DNA of 64,000 bases from Halomonas sp. Y3 (GCF_024137965.1 NZ_CP099975.1:3906001-3970000), one strand, 5' to 3'; shown: positions 17,759-26,102, counted from the stretch's first letter. Notes: a model not told the origin generated them from the sequence alone. Translations and numbers: made by a program.

Positions 17759-18228
17759 GGCGCCTCCAGTTCATGCCAGGGGATCGGGAAGCCGAGGTCG
17801 ATATGGAACCCCTCGAGCATGGGCAGGCGCAGGATCTCGCGCTCGAGCTCCGCCTCCAGGGCATCGAGGCGAGCCTCGAGGACGGCCTCGTCCGGCGCGG
17901 TCATCACGAACCAGAGGTTGAAGTCGTGCTCTCGCAGGTAGTTGTGGTTCACCCCCGGGGCGCGGTTGATCGCCTCGGCCACGGCATCGCGGGCCTCCTC
18001 GGGCGCGGCCACCGCGGCCAGCAGGCTGGCCCCGGCACGGGCGTGGTCGAAGACCGCGCCGACACGGCTCAGCACGCCGCTCGCCTGGAGCCGCTCGAGA
18101 CGGCTGATCACCTGATCCTCGCTGGCGTCCAGGCGCTCGGCCATGGCCGCGAAGGGACGCTCGCAGACCGGCAGGCCACGCTGGTAGAGGTCGATCAGTT
18201 GGCGATCCAGGGAGTCGAGTCTGGCCAT
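17755..18228 (-). CDS. nirD: NirD, siroheme decarboxylase subunit (AsnC-like), 157 aa
   Basis: First gene of nirDLGHJEN. Winged-helix N-terminus, then [20 protein letters not shown], the short-type signature. The gene faces a 250-bp divergent promoter region shared with nirC that carries two NsrR-type palindromes and two FNR/DNR boxes. In P. aeruginosa the same genes follow nirSMCF in one operon; here D-N and C-F are split and divergent. Confidence 0.88.
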   Translation of the reverse strand: MARLDSLDRQLIDLYQRGLPVCERPFAAMAERLDASEDQVISRLERLQASGVLSRVGAVFDHARAGASLLAAVAAPEEARDAVAEAINRAPGVNHNYLREHDFNLWFVMTAPDEAVLEARLDALEAELEREILRLPMLEGFHIDLGFPIPWHELEAP

Positions 18229-18252
18229 CCGGCGGTGTGCCTCCGAACCGAT

Positions 18253-18275
18253 AAGATGCTTTCATGAAGCATCTT
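18253..18275. promoter_or_regulatory. NsrR-type operator upstream of nirD
   Basis: Perfect palindrome: half-sites AAGATGCTTTC and TGAAGCATCTT with central A, agreeing with the NsrR pattern at nearly every position. Best of the nine sites. Only 25 bp before the nirD start, so bound repressor would block transcription or initiation. Confidence 0.88.
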
Positions 18276-18316
18276 ACCTGCACGGCATCCCGGGCAAGCG
18301 GTGATATCCACCGTGG

Positions 18317-18330
18317 TTGACGCAAGTCAA
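18317..18330. promoter_or_regulatory. FNR/DNR box facing nirD
   Basis: TTGAC-GCAA-GTCAA, symmetric. Centre is about 95 bp from the nirD start; acting at -41.5 it would put the start of transcription near 18282, just before the NsrR palindrome at 18253-18275. Confidence 0.78.
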
Positions 18331-18353
18331 AAGAGGTATTTTCAATGTGGCTT
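18331..18353. promoter_or_regulatory. Second NsrR-like site in the nir divergent region
   Basis: Half-sites AAGAGGTATTT and CAATGTGGCTT around T; left half 10 of 11, right half about 7 of 11. Abuts the FNR/DNR box at 18317-18330 directly. Confidence 0.5.
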
Positions 18354-18387
18354 CACGGCCACGGGGGCTTCTCAACCGGCCCCCCGA

Positions 18388-18401
18388 TTGATATCCGTCA
18401 A
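18388..18401. promoter_or_regulatory. FNR/DNR box facing nirC
   Basis: TTGAT-ATCC-GTCAA, one mismatch from TTGAT-N4-ATCAA, about 86 bp before the nirC start (centre to start). Confidence 0.75.
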
Positions 18402-18480
18402 GGCGCCACCCCGCCGCCGGTCGGACACTGCAGCCAGATCCGCCGCCGCCGGCTGCCGACATCCGCTGCGAGAGACGCCC

Positions 18481-18837
18481 ATGCTTCCGTCCGCCCGATT
18501 CCTGATCTGCCTGAGCCTGCTGCTGCCACTCGCGGCGGTGGCCGGCGACGGCGAGGCCTCGCCCGATGCCGAACGCCTCGATGCCGAACGCCTCGAGACC
18601 CTGCTCTACCAGGACTGCGGCTCCTGCCACGGCATGACCCTGCGCGGCGGCCTCGGCCCCGCCCTTCCCCGAGACCGCATGCAGGCGCTCAGCCCCAAGG
18701 CGCTCACCCACATCATCCGCCACGGCATCCCCGGCACCGCCATGCCCGGCTGGGAGGCCCTGCTCAGCGAAGCGGAGGCCCGCTGGATCGCCGACCACCT
18801 GCAGACCGATAACCGCCTGACGTCCCTGGACGACTGA
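18481..18837 (+). CDS. nirC: NirC, small periplasmic cytochrome c, 118 aa
   Basis: Single-heme c-type cytochrome of the c55x/NirC type: signal peptide (residues 1-21), heme motif C46-G-S-C49-H50, and distal Met in PGTAMPGWE. NirC is proposed to supply electrons to NirS or to heme d1 maturation steps. ATG 18481 is chosen because it opens on the signal peptide. nirF follows after 19 bp; the pair keeps the C-F order of Pseudomonas. Confidence 0.85.
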   Translation: MLPSARFLICLSLLLPLAAVAGDGEASPDAERLDAERLETLLYQDCGSCHGMTLRGGLGPALPRDRMQALSPKALTHIIRHGIPGTAMPGWEALLSEAEARWIADHLQTDNRLTSLDD

Positions 18838-18856
18838 TGCTCCCGAGGAGACCCCC

Positions 18857-20065
18857 ATGCCGCTGATTCGCCCCCTGAAGACCCTGGTTGCCGCCGGCGC
18901 CCTGTCGCTGCTGGCCGCCGGCCCTGCCCTGGCCGAGCCCGCCGTGGAACTGCGCGGCACCGGCGACCTGGGCGTGGTGATCGAGCGCGCCACCGGCAGC
19001 GTGGCGCTGGTCGACACCACGCACAAGACGGTGCTCAGGCACGTCGAGGGCTTCGGCGACCTCTCCCACGCCTCGGTGAAGTTCACCCGCGACGCCCGCC
19101 ACGCCTTCGTGTTCGGCCGCGACGGCGGGCTGACCCGGCTCGACCTGCTCACCGGCGAGATCGACGGGCGCATCATCCAGGGGGGCAACAGCATCGGCGG
19201 CGCCATCTCCCAGGACGGCCGCTACGTGGCGGTGGGCAACTACGAACCGGGCGGCGTGAAGGTCTTCGACGTGGAGACCATGGAGCTGGTCGTCGACGTG
19301 CCGGCCACCTACGAGAAGCCCGACGGCACCACCGACCAGGCCAAGGTGGTGGGCGTGGTGGACGTGCCGGGCAACAGCTTCGTCTTCAGCCTGTTCGAGG
19401 CCGGCGAGATCTGGACCCTGGACATGTCCACCGAGGAGCCCGAGGTGACCCGCTATCGCGACGTGGGCAGCATGCCCTACGACGCCCTGATCACCGCCAA
19501 CGGGCGCTACTACATCGCCGGGCTGTTCGGCGAGGACGGCATGGCGCTGCTCGACCTCTGGCACCCGGAGAAGGGCGTACAGCGCATCCTGCCCGACTAC
19601 GGCCGCGGCGAGGAGCGCCTGCCGGTCTACAAGATGCCCCACCTGGAGGGCTGGGCCATGGCCGGCGACCAGGCCTTCTTCCCCGCCGTGGGCCGTAACG
19701 AGGTGCTGGTGGCCGACACCGGCGACTGGTCGCTGACCGATCGCATCGAGGTCCACGGCCAGCCGATCTTCGTGATGAGCCGCCCCGACGAGCAGCAGGT
19801 GTGGGTCACCTTCGCTCACCCGAACAACGACCGCGTTCAGGTGATCGACACCCGCACCCACGAGGTGATCGAGACGCTCTCCCCCGGCGAGTCGATTCTG
19901 CACAAGGAGTTCACCCCCCGCGGCGAGCACATCTGGATCTCCGCCCGGGACAGCGGCCACGTGGTGGTCTACGACACCCGCACCTTCGAGGAGCTGGCCC
20001 GCCTGCCGGCGGAGTCGCCCAGCGGCATCTTCTTCACCCACCGGGCCCACCGCATCGGGCTGTGA
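18857..20065 (+). CDS. nirF: NirF, periplasmic heme d1 biosynthesis protein, 402 aa
   Basis: Propeller protein related to the d1 domain of NirS and NirN but without a cytochrome c domain. Signal peptide (about residues 1-27, ending ALAEP), then RGTGDLGVVIERATGSVALV and repeated beta-propeller blades; late His residues (SILHKEFTPRGEHIWIS) match the family. NirF binds a heme d1 precursor and is needed for its maturation. Start has GAGGAGACCCCC upstream. The convergent marR gene follows after 15 bp. Confidence 0.93.
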   Translation: MPLIRPLKTLVAAGALSLLAAGPALAEPAVELRGTGDLGVVIERATGSVALVDTTHKTVLRHVEGFGDLSHASVKFTRDARHAFVFGRDGGLTRLDLLTGEIDGRIIQGGNSIGGAISQDGRYVAVGNYEPGGVKVFDVETMELVVDVPATYEKPDGTTDQAKVVGVVDVPGNSFVFSLFEAGEIWTLDMSTEEPEVTRYRDVGSMPYDALITANGRYYIAGLFGEDGMALLDLWHPEKGVQRILPDYGRGEERLPVYKMPHLEGWAMAGDQAFFPAVGRNEVLVADTGDWSLTDRIEVHGQPIFVMSRPDEQQVWVTFAHPNNDRVQVIDTRTHEVIETLSPGESILHKEFTPRGEHIWISARDSGHVVVYDTRTFEELARLPAESPSGIFFTHRAHRIGL

Positions 20066-20080
20066 GCCGGCCGGGCCGCC

Positions 20081-20497
20081 TCAGGGCAGGTCCGGCCAGC
20101 CGGGCAGCTGGAACTCCTCCTGAAGGTGGCGCAGCTCCGGCTGGTGCAGCTCGGCGATCCGGGCGGCGAGCTCGGCGCCCTTCGGCAGCAGATGGACCTC
20201 GATACGACGGCGATCCTGACGAGCCGGGCGTCGCTCCACCAGGCCCAGCTGCTCGCAGCGATCCACCAGGGCCACGGTGCCGTGGTGCTTGGCCTGCAGG
20301 CGCTCGGCCAGCTCCCCCACCGTGGCCCACTCACGTCCCTCGAACCCCTTGAGATGCAGCAGCAGCTGATACTGCAGCGGCGTCACACCATGCTGCCGGC
20401 AGATATCCTCGCTCTGGCGCAGGAAGCAGCGCAGCTGGTAGCGGAAGTGCGACAGACGCTGGAAATCCTGCTTGGTCAATCCTGTTCCCTTGTTCAT
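20081..20497 (-). CDS. MarR-family transcriptional regulator, 138 aa
   Basis: Winged-helix regulator of the MarR family: TPLQYQLLLHLKGF helix, recognition region ATVGELAERLQAKHHGTVALVDR and wing VERRPARQDRRRIEVHL. It is divergent from a Yip1-family gene; a 7-5-7 perfect inverted repeat at 20560-20578 in between is its likely operator. Ligand unknown. Neighbouring hmp and nir genes hint at a link to NO or redox stress, without direct evidence. Confidence 0.9.
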   Translation of the reverse strand: MNKGTGLTKQDFQRLSHFRYQLRCFLRQSEDICRQHGVTPLQYQLLLHLKGFEGREWATVGELAERLQAKHHGTVALVDRCEQLGLVERRPARQDRRRIEVHLLPKGAELAARIAELHQPELRHLQEEFQLPGWPDLP

Positions 20498-20559
20498 GCA
20501 AGCCCCATTGCGTCTCGACCGGCGCCTTGACAGGCATCCGGGGGAAGTCTAAATCTGAA

Positions 20560-20578
20560 AATATCACAATATGATATT
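20560..20578. promoter_or_regulatory. Inverted repeat, likely MarR operator
   Basis: AATATCA-CAATA-TGATATT: perfect 7-bp arms with 5-bp spacer in the divergent marR/yip1 gap, in an AT-rich stretch that looks like a promoter core. Confidence 0.65.
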
Positions 20579-20641
20579 AATCTTCCGCCGCGGCATCACC
20601 CTCCCGGGGTGTCCGCCTTGCGCCATGAAGAGGAGAGCCCC

Positions 20642-21208
20642 ATGAACCCGATCACCGTCGTCCGACTGCCCTTCACGCGCAGCGTCGGCTGGAAGGAGCT
20701 CCAGCAGCGCCGCCCCTCCATTCCGCTGCTGGCCTGGGCCATCGTCTTCCCGATGTCGCTGCTGCCGCCGGTACTGCTCTACTACGCCGGCACCCACTAC
20801 GGGGACGCCTTCGTCGCCGGCTTCGCCGACCGGGAGTGGCGCTTCATCACCACCATCCTGTTCCTGGCGGAGCTGCTGACCTTCTTCGTGATGGGCTGGC
20901 TGATCCACGCCGTCGTGAACAGCAGCCGCCAGCTCAGGATCGACTATCAGGACGCCTACCTGCTGGCCGCCCTGGCCCCGCTGCCGCTGTGGTCCTCGGC
21001 GATCGTGCTGCTGATCCCCAGCCTGCTGCTCAATGCCCTGGCGGTGCTGGTGGCGCTCGGCATCTCCATCAGCCTGGTCTATCACGGCCTCCAGGCCCTC
21101 TGCCAGCGCCAGGATGAAGACGTGGAGACCATGGCGGCAACCTATACCATCATGGCCGCCGGGGTGCTGGCCTGGGGGCTGCTGATGGCCATCGTCTGGG
21201 CCTACTGA
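20642..21208 (+). CDS. Yip1-domain membrane protein, 188 aa
   Basis: Five-helix membrane protein resembling the bacterial Yip1 family (VVRLPFTRSVGWKELQQRRP start, followed by SIPLLAWAIVFPMSLLPPV). Start set at ATG 20642 with AGGAGAGCCCC upstream. Divergent from marR and upstream of the hmp promoter. Function not known; control by the MarR protein is inferred from the shared operator. Confidence 0.75.
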   Translation: MNPITVVRLPFTRSVGWKELQQRRPSIPLLAWAIVFPMSLLPPVLLYYAGTHYGDAFVAGFADREWRFITTILFLAELLTFFVMGWLIHAVVNSSRQLRIDYQDAYLLAALAPLPLWSSAIVLLIPSLLLNALAVLVALGISISLVYHGLQALCQRQDEDVETMAATYTIMAAGVLAWGLLMAIVWAY

Positions 21209-21257
21209 CCCGGTGCGACATCCTGTACCAGGGCAGGGGGTAGCGATCGCCACCTTT

Positions 21258-21280
21258 AAGATGTATTTTACATGCATCTT
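21258..21280. promoter_or_regulatory. NsrR-type operator upstream of hmp
   Basis: Half-sites AAGATGTATTT and ACATGCATCTT with central T; about 20 of 22 positions agree with the NsrR pattern. It lies 40 bp before the hmp start and no FNR/DNR box accompanies it, matching the classic NsrR control of hmp. Confidence 0.88.
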
Positions 21281-21320
21281 AAAAAACACTCCCCCCGACG
21301 AACCCGAAGAGGAGCCTGTC

Positions 21321-22490
21321 ATGCTGACCCCTGCCCAGGAAGCCCTGATCGCCGCCACCGCCCCCACCGTCGCCGAGCATCTCGACGCCATCACCCAACG
21401 CTTCTATCCGCTGATGTTCGACCGCTACCCCGAAGTGAAGCCGCTGTTCAACGAGGCCCACCAGGCCGACGGCGGGCAGCCGAGGGCCCTGGCCGGCGCC
21501 GTGCTGGCTTATGTGCAGCTACGCCATGATCGCGAGAAGGTGCGCGAGACCCTGGCCACGGTGGTCAGCAAGCATGTTTCGCTCGACATCCGCCCCGAGC
21601 ACTACCCCATCGTCGGCGAGTGCCTGATGGCCGCCATCGGCGAGGTGCTCGGTGACGCCGTGACACAGGAGATCGCCGCCGCCTGGAGCGGTGTCTACGA
21701 GGAGCTGGCCGGCCTGCTGATCGAGCTGGAGGAGTACCGCTATCGGGAGTTCGAGCAGCGCCCCGGCGGCTGGCGCGGTACCCGCACCTTCCGCATCGTC
21801 GAGACCCGCCAGGAGAGCGCGGTGATCCGCTCCTTCGTGCTGGCGCCCGTGGACGGCGAGCCGGTGGCCGAGCATGCCCCGGGCCAGTACATCGGCGTCC
21901 GGCTGACCCTCGACGGCGAGCCGCTCTATCGCCACTACAGCCTGTCGGCCCTGCCCGACGGCCGCACCTACCGGATCTCCGTCAAGCACGAGCCGGAAGG
22001 CCGCGCCAGCCGCCACCTGCACGACGCCATGGCGGTGGGCGATACCCTGGAGCTGCTGCCACCGGCCGGCGACCTGACCCTGGCCGAGGGTAGCGAGCCG
22101 CTGCTGCTGGCCTCCGGCGGGGTCGGCCAGACGCCGATGCTGCCTCTGGCCCGCCAGGCGCTGGCACAGGGCCGCCGCGTGGTCTACCTGCACGCCGCCC
22201 TGGATGCCGACCATCACGCCTTCCGCGACGAGGTCGCGGCCCTGGCCGAGGCGCACCCGGAACAGCTGCACACGGTGACCGTCCACGAGCGCGGCGAGGC
22301 GGCCGACCATACCGGCCGCGTCGACCGCGCACTGCTGGCGCGGCTGCTGCCGGAGGACGCACGCTGCTACACCGTGGGCCCCCAGGGCTTCATGAGCGCC
22401 GTCGATCGGGCCCTGGCCGAACTGGGTGTGCCGGCCGAGCGCCGCCACCACGAGCACTTCGGCCCCTCGCGCCCCCTCGACGCCGCCTGA
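21321..22490 (+). CDS. hmp: Flavohemoglobin Hmp, NO dioxygenase, 389 aa
   Basis: Oxidises NO to nitrate with O2 and NAD(P)H, cytoplasmic. N-terminal globin domain (residues 1-137) with proximal heme His85 in VSKHVSLDIRPEHY; ferredoxin-reductase-like FAD domain with RHYSLSALPDGRTYRISVK; NAD domain with LLASGGVGQTPMLPLA. Length typical. ATG 21321 has GAGGAGCCTGTC upstream; the longer frame starts inside the NsrR operator and is not used. A short GCCGCC/GGCGGC stem overlaps the stop, and a group II intron begins about 22 bp further on. Confidence 0.97.
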   Translation: MLTPAQEALIAATAPTVAEHLDAITQRFYPLMFDRYPEVKPLFNEAHQADGGQPRALAGAVLAYVQLRHDREKVRETLATVVSKHVSLDIRPEHYPIVGECLMAAIGEVLGDAVTQEIAAAWSGVYEELAGLLIELEEYRYREFEQRPGGWRGTRTFRIVETRQESAVIRSFVLAPVDGEPVAEHAPGQYIGVRLTLDGEPLYRHYSLSALPDGRTYRISVKHEPEGRASRHLHDAMAVGDTLELLPPAGDLTLAEGSEPLLLASGGVGQTPMLPLARQALAQGRRVVYLHAALDADHHAFRDEVAALAEAHPEQLHTVTVHERGEAADHTGRVDRALLARLLPEDARCYTVGPQGFMSAVDRALAELGVPAERRHHEHFGPSRPLDAA

Positions 22491-22550
22491 GGCGGCTCGG
22501 CTCCACCGACGATCGGGTAGGGGCCGGGGTCACCCCCGGCGCCCTCCCAC

Positions 22551-22584
22551 ACCACCGTACGTACGGTTCCGTATACGGCGGTTC
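22551..22584 (-). ncRNA. Group II intron domain V
   Basis: 34-nt hairpin on the minus strand: lower stem ACCGCCGTA pairs with TACGGTGGT, upper stem with TACG/CGTA-type pairing around GGAACCG. Position 11 nt after the maturase stop and before a GGGAGGG...CCCCTACCC domain VI is the standard intron 3' layout. Confidence 0.75.
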
Positions 22585-22595
22585 ATGAAGAACGA

Positions 22596-23993
22596 CTAAG
22601 CCCTCTTGACCGTATCGAGTACCGAGATCAGGCCCAGCCGCTCGAACCACTTCCGCGGCAGGGCCTGATTCATGTGCGAGGCACCGGCGTTCCACCAGGC
22701 GCCTCGCCCATTTCCCGCTGATTTCCAGGCACGCTGGTCGTCCAGGCCCAGCGCCAGGAGCTTGCGGCGCCGGGTCCCTGGGCGCTTCCACTGCCGCCAG
22801 ATCACGCAACGCAGTCGGCGACGTATCCAACCATCCAGCGCTTCCAGCGGCCGCTCTACGTCGACGAGGGAGAAGTAGTTGGCCCAGCCCCGCAGGACCG
22901 GGGTCAACTCTTCGATAACGCGCCGTATGTTGCGCCCCCTGCCACGCTTGAGGATCTCGCGGACACGCTGCATCAGGCGCTGCAGGCTGGCCTTGGCCAG
23001 CGTCAGCTTCGGCCGCTTGTGCCGGGTCAGCGTGTAGCCCAGGTACCCCCGGTTCCAGGGTCGGTCCACCGCGCTCTTGTCGCGATTGACCGTCAGCCTG
23101 AGTGAGTTCTCGAGAAAATCACTCAGACTGGCCATGACGCGCTCGCCCGCCCGCCGACTCTTGACGTACACCTGTACGTCGTCGGCGTAGCGGCAGAAGC
23201 GGTGACCGCGGCGTTCCAGTTCCTTGTCCACATCACCCAGCAGGATATTGGCCAGCAGCGGGCTGAGTGGCCCGCCCTGGGGTGTGCCCTGCCGGCGTGG
23301 TGCGACCAGGCCGTCCTGGAACATCCCGGCTTCCAGATAGCGGCGGATCAGGCATAACGCTCGCTTGTCGCGGATGCGGCGCGCGACCCGCGCCATCAGC
23401 AGGTCGTGATTCACCCGGTCGAAGAAGGCTTCCAGGTCGAGGTCGACCACCCAGCGATGGCCGGCAGTGACATGGGCCTTCATCGCCGAGACGGCCTGCT
23501 GGGCACTGCGCCCTGGCCGATAGCCGTAACTCGATGTGGAGAATCCCGGATCGAAGATCGGCGTCAGCACCTGCAGCAGCGCCTGCTGGATCAGCCGGTC
23601 GGTAACCGTGGGGATGCCGAGCTGTCGCGTTCCGCCCTTGGGCTTGGGGATCTCGACGGCTCGGATCGGGCTGGGGTGGTACTCACCGGCCAGTAGCCGT
23701 TCGCACAGCGTTGGCCAGCATTCCTTCAGGTGGTCGGCCAACTGGTGGACCGTCATGCCATCGGCACCCGGCGCCCCCTGGCTGGCGACCACCCGACGGT
23801 AAGCCCGCTCCATGTTGGCCTTCTCTACCACGGCCTCCATAAGCGGGGCGGACTCCGCTTTCGTCCACGGTGACGACGCCGGGACCGTCTCGACGCCCAC
23901 CGGCCGGGACCCGGGGTACTGCCCCTGCCCCTCTGGGTGGGTGGCGGTATCAGCGCCACTTTCTGTCTTCATGATCGATCCTCGAGACGTCAT
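22596..23993 (-). CDS. ltrA: Group II intron reverse transcriptase/maturase (LtrA-like), 465 aa
   Basis: Intron-encoded protein that assists splicing and carries out target-primed reverse transcription. RT motifs: PKPKGGTRQLGIPTVTDRLI (about residue 114), FSTSSYGYRPGRSAQQAV, VVDLDLEAFFDRVNHD, TPQGGPLSPLLANI and the active site RYADDVQVYV. A maturase domain follows (LTPVLRGWANYFS). It ends without an H-N-H endonuclease domain, in line with class C. An in-frame alternative start (MKTESG) lies 7 codons inside. All motifs are intact, so the intron may be active. Confidence 0.95.
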   Translation of the reverse strand: MTSRGSIMKTESGADTATHPEGQGQYPGSRPVGVETVPASSPWTKAESAPLMEAVVEKANMERAYRRVVASQGAPGADGMTVHQLADHLKECWPTLCERLLAGEYHPSPIRAVEIPKPKGGTRQLGIPTVTDRLIQQALLQVLTPIFDPGFSTSSYGYRPGRSAQQAVSAMKAHVTAGHRWVVDLDLEAFFDRVNHDLLMARVARRIRDKRALCLIRRYLEAGMFQDGLVAPRRQGTPQGGPLSPLLANILLGDVDKELERRGHRFCRYADDVQVYVKSRRAGERVMASLSDFLENSLRLTVNRDKSAVDRPWNRGYLGYTLTRHKRPKLTLAKASLQRLMQRVREILKRGRGRNIRRVIEELTPVLRGWANYFSLVDVERPLEALDGWIRRRLRCVIWRQWKRPGTRRRKLLALGLDDQRAWKSAGNGRGAWWNAGASHMNQALPRKWFERLGLISVLDTVKRA

Positions 23994-24442
23994 CGCCTAC
24001 TCGCGGTTCTTCATGTTCGGCCCTTGGTGCCGGGGTGAATCGGCACTTACTATGGCCTCTGCTGACGTCTAGTGGCCCATCCCGTCGCCTCTCGACGCCG
24101 GTAGCACCGTGGCAGACCACCAGACCTCCCAGGGTAAGACGCGCGACCTTCCCGCTTATGCCTGTCGGATATACGTCATGGCGTTCCGTGCAAGTACCGG
24201 GCTTTGGTGACGTGTGCCACCTCACCCCGCCATGACGCCTCGTATCCGCTTCCTGTTCGTCAGGCCAGCGTTTTGCCTAAGGCTTCCTTCAGATTCTCCC
24301 TCGCGGGAGACACCCTTGCCGTCGGCTAGCACTTCCCCTTGCCGGGCGTGCAGGGGACTTTCACCCCCAAGTCATTCCAAGGCACCACCCTTGGAAACAG
24401 CGCCAGTCAGGCGCTGCGCGCCATGCCTGGCGCACACACGAA

Positions 24443-24466
24443 GCGCCCCGGCATATGCCGGGGCGC
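24443..24466. terminator. Terminator stem and intron target site
   Basis: Perfect 10-bp stem GCGCCCCGGC, loop ATAT, GCCGGGGCGC. On the minus strand it follows the stop at 24494 by 27 bp and precedes the intron 5' end by 7-8 bp. It looks like the terminator of the sdhB-like operon. Confidence 0.8.
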
Positions 24467-24493
24467 CATCGTTGGCGAGTCCGCGGAAACGAC

Positions 24494-24952
24494 TCAATAC
24501 GTCTCGAGGCGGGCGAGGTCCCGGGTCTGCAGCCGCGCCTCGGCCTCCTGCTGTTCGGCAAGATGCTGGAAAAGCTCGACCTCTTCGGGAATCGAGGCCA
24601 GCTCGGCGCGCAGCCGATACATGTCCTCGAGGGTCTGGTGGGCGGTCATTACGTTGGCCAGGATATCCTGCACGTCATGACAGCCCAGGCAGGGGGGAAT
24701 GCGCTCCAGTACGGCGGGGTGGCCGAACTCCTGGCTGTCGATCAGCCAGGTGGTCAGGAGCCCCTGATCGGCATCCTCGAGATAGGCTGCAATGCCCTCC
24801 TGCAGGCGCCGCTCGCGGTCGGCGAGGAACACCAGCGCCATGCGCATGCGCTCATCGGCTGCCGCCTCCGCTAGCCGGGCATACTGCACACCCAGCTGCC
24901 TGTGGAAATCATGGATCCACTCGAGCAGATCCTTCACCTGTCGAAAGGCCAT
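24494..24952 (-). CDS. Unknown helical protein with CxxCH, ferritin-like pattern, 152 aa
   Basis: Not recognised as a named family. It is almost wholly helical with regularly placed Glu, His and Asp (LLEWIHDFHRQLGVQYARLA, then FLADRERRLQEGIAAYLE), like four-helix ferritin or hemerythrin-type di-iron proteins. One CLGCH near residue 89 would look like a heme c site, but there is no signal peptide, so metal binding in the cytoplasm is likelier. It is the last gene of a three-gene operon after a small secreted protein and an SdhB-like subunit; GGGAGG precedes the start. A redox or NO-related role is inferred from the NsrR-like site upstream. Confidence 0.6.
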   Translation of the reverse strand: MAFRQVKDLLEWIHDFHRQLGVQYARLAEAAADERMRMALVFLADRERRLQEGIAAYLEDADQGLLTTWLIDSQEFGHPAVLERIPPCLGCHDVQDILANVMTAHQTLEDMYRLRAELASIPEEVELFQHLAEQQEAEARLQTRDLARLETY

Positions 24953-24982
24953 GGTCTACCTCCCGTTGCTTCGGCATGGGGG

Positions 24983-25690
24983 TCAGCTGCCGCGCGCCAG
25001 CAGCATCGCCTTGATCTGGCCGATGGCGCGCATCGGGTTGAGCCCCTTGGGGCAGACCCAGGTGCAATTGGCGATCTGCCGGCAGCGGAACACGCTGAAG
25101 GGGTCGTCGAGGGTGGCCAGCCGTTCGTCGGTGGCGGTGTCGCGACTGTCGATCAGGAAGCGATAGGCCTGGATCAGGCCGGCCGGGCCGATGTACCTGT
25201 CGGGATTCCACCACCAGGAGGGGCAGGCCGAACTGCAGCAGGCGCAGAGGATGCACTCGTAGAGGCCGTCGAGCTTCTCGCGATCCTCGGGGCTCTGACG
25301 TCGCTCGATGGCGGGGGGCGCCTGGTCGTTGATCAGCCAGGGCCGGATCTTCTCGAACTGGCGGAAGAAGAGACGCTGGTCGACGACCAGGTCGCGGATC
25401 ACCGGCATTCCCGGCAGCGGACGCAGGATCAGGGTGTCACCGCCGCCCAGTACCTCTTCCACAGCTGTGATACAGGCCAGGCCGTTCCTGCCGTTGATGT
25501 TCATGCCGTCGGAACCGCACACCCCTTCCCGGCAGGAGCGCCGATAGGCCAGGGTGGCATCCTCCTGCTTCAGGTGCTCGAGGACGTCGAGCACCATGGC
25601 CTTGCGGAAGCGCTCCTCGACCTCCAGCGTCTCCATCCGTGGCAGGTCATCCTGCTCGGGATGATAGCGATAGAGCCGCACCTGTATCAT
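24983..25690 (-). CDS. Lone SdhB/FrdB-type iron-sulfur subunit, 235 aa
   Basis: Iron-sulfur subunit of the succinate dehydrogenase/fumarate reductase family. All three cluster motifs are present: [2Fe-2S] CREGVCGSDG with a later Cys (residues 53-73, Asp in the usual E. coli SdhB position), [4Fe-4S] CILCACCSSACPSWWW (about 150) and [3Fe-4S] CRQIANCTWVCPKGLNP (about 205). No sdhA, sdhC or sdhD is nearby. Instead it lies between a small secreted protein and a helical CxxCH protein. It may be a second copy of SdhB used under NO stress, or serve another complex; the sequence does not decide. Confidence 0.88.
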   Translation of the reverse strand: MIQVRLYRYHPEQDDLPRMETLEVEERFRKAMVLDVLEHLKQEDATLAYRRSCREGVCGSDGMNINGRNGLACITAVEEVLGGGDTLILRPLPGMPVIRDLVVDQRLFFRQFEKIRPWLINDQAPPAIERRQSPEDREKLDGLYECILCACCSSACPSWWWNPDRYIGPAGLIQAYRFLIDSRDTATDERLATLDDPFSVFRCRQIANCTWVCPKGLNPMRAIGQIKAMLLARGS

Positions 25691-25726
25691 GACGTTGCCC
25701 TCCCCGCCTCGGCCAGCGACACACGG

Positions 25727-26074
25727 TCACTCGCGCCAGTAGTTGTTGGCTGCGGCGACGGTCTGGAAATGCGTGGCGATGACGTGGGAGGCCGCGATCA
25801 GGCTGTCGGGCACATCGTGATACTCGGCTCGCTTCTGACGGCGGATCTCGGCATCCTTCTGGGTAGCCGCCACCCCCTTCTGGGACAGGGTGATGGCCAG
25901 GGCGAAGCCTTCCTGAGGGGTCTCGGTGATCAGGCTCGGCAGCCAGGTATCCTCTGTGGATGACGCCTCGTGCTCATCCGCACCGGCGATGCTGCCCAAG
26001 GCCAAGGCTGTCGCCAGCATCAGCCCAACGGCGACCTTCAGTCGAAAAGATGACGGGTGATGGATAATGGTCAT
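25727..26074 (-). CDS. Small secreted protein of unknown function, 115 aa
   Basis: N-terminal signal peptide (positively charged start, hydrophobic LKVAVGLMLATALALGSIAG, cleavage near GADEHE). The mature part is short, acidic and helical (PDSLIAASHVIATHFQTVAAANN). No domain recognised. AGGAGGCCATC precedes the start. It is the first gene of the operon that continues with the SdhB-like subunit, and an NsrR-like site lies 29 bp upstream. Confidence 0.65.
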   Translation of the reverse strand: MTIIHHPSSFRLKVAVGLMLATALALGSIAGADEHEASSTEDTWLPSLITETPQEGFALAITLSQKGVAATQKDAEIRRQKRAEYHDVPDSLIAASHVIATHFQTVAAANNYWRE

Positions 26075-26102
26075 GATGGCCTCCTCTCCTGTTCCGACTT
26101 AA

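Larger units (their letters stand above)
22512..24435 (-). mobile_element. Group II intron, class C-like, about 1.9 kb
   Basis: Complete-looking retro-intron on the minus strand. The 5' end reads GTGCG at 24435 (GTGTG from 24437 is an alternative), matching GUGYG. The 3' end has a domain V hairpin at 22551-22584, a short domain VI and the end CCTACCCGAT near 22512. It encodes one reverse transcriptase/maturase without an endonuclease domain. It lies directly 3' of a palindromic terminator stem (24443-24466), the known target preference of group IIC introns. Positions 23994-24435 are ribozyme domains I-III and hold no other gene. Ends may be off by a few bases. Confidence 0.88.

Noticed and set aside
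20560-20578. AATATCA inverted repeat considered as another NsrR or FNR site
   Set aside because: Arms and spacing (7-5-7) fit neither pattern; better as the operator of the adjacent MarR protein.
24494-24952. CLGCH in the helical protein considered as a cytochrome c heme site
   Set aside because: No signal peptide for export to the periplasm, where heme c attachment takes place, and no other cytochrome feature.
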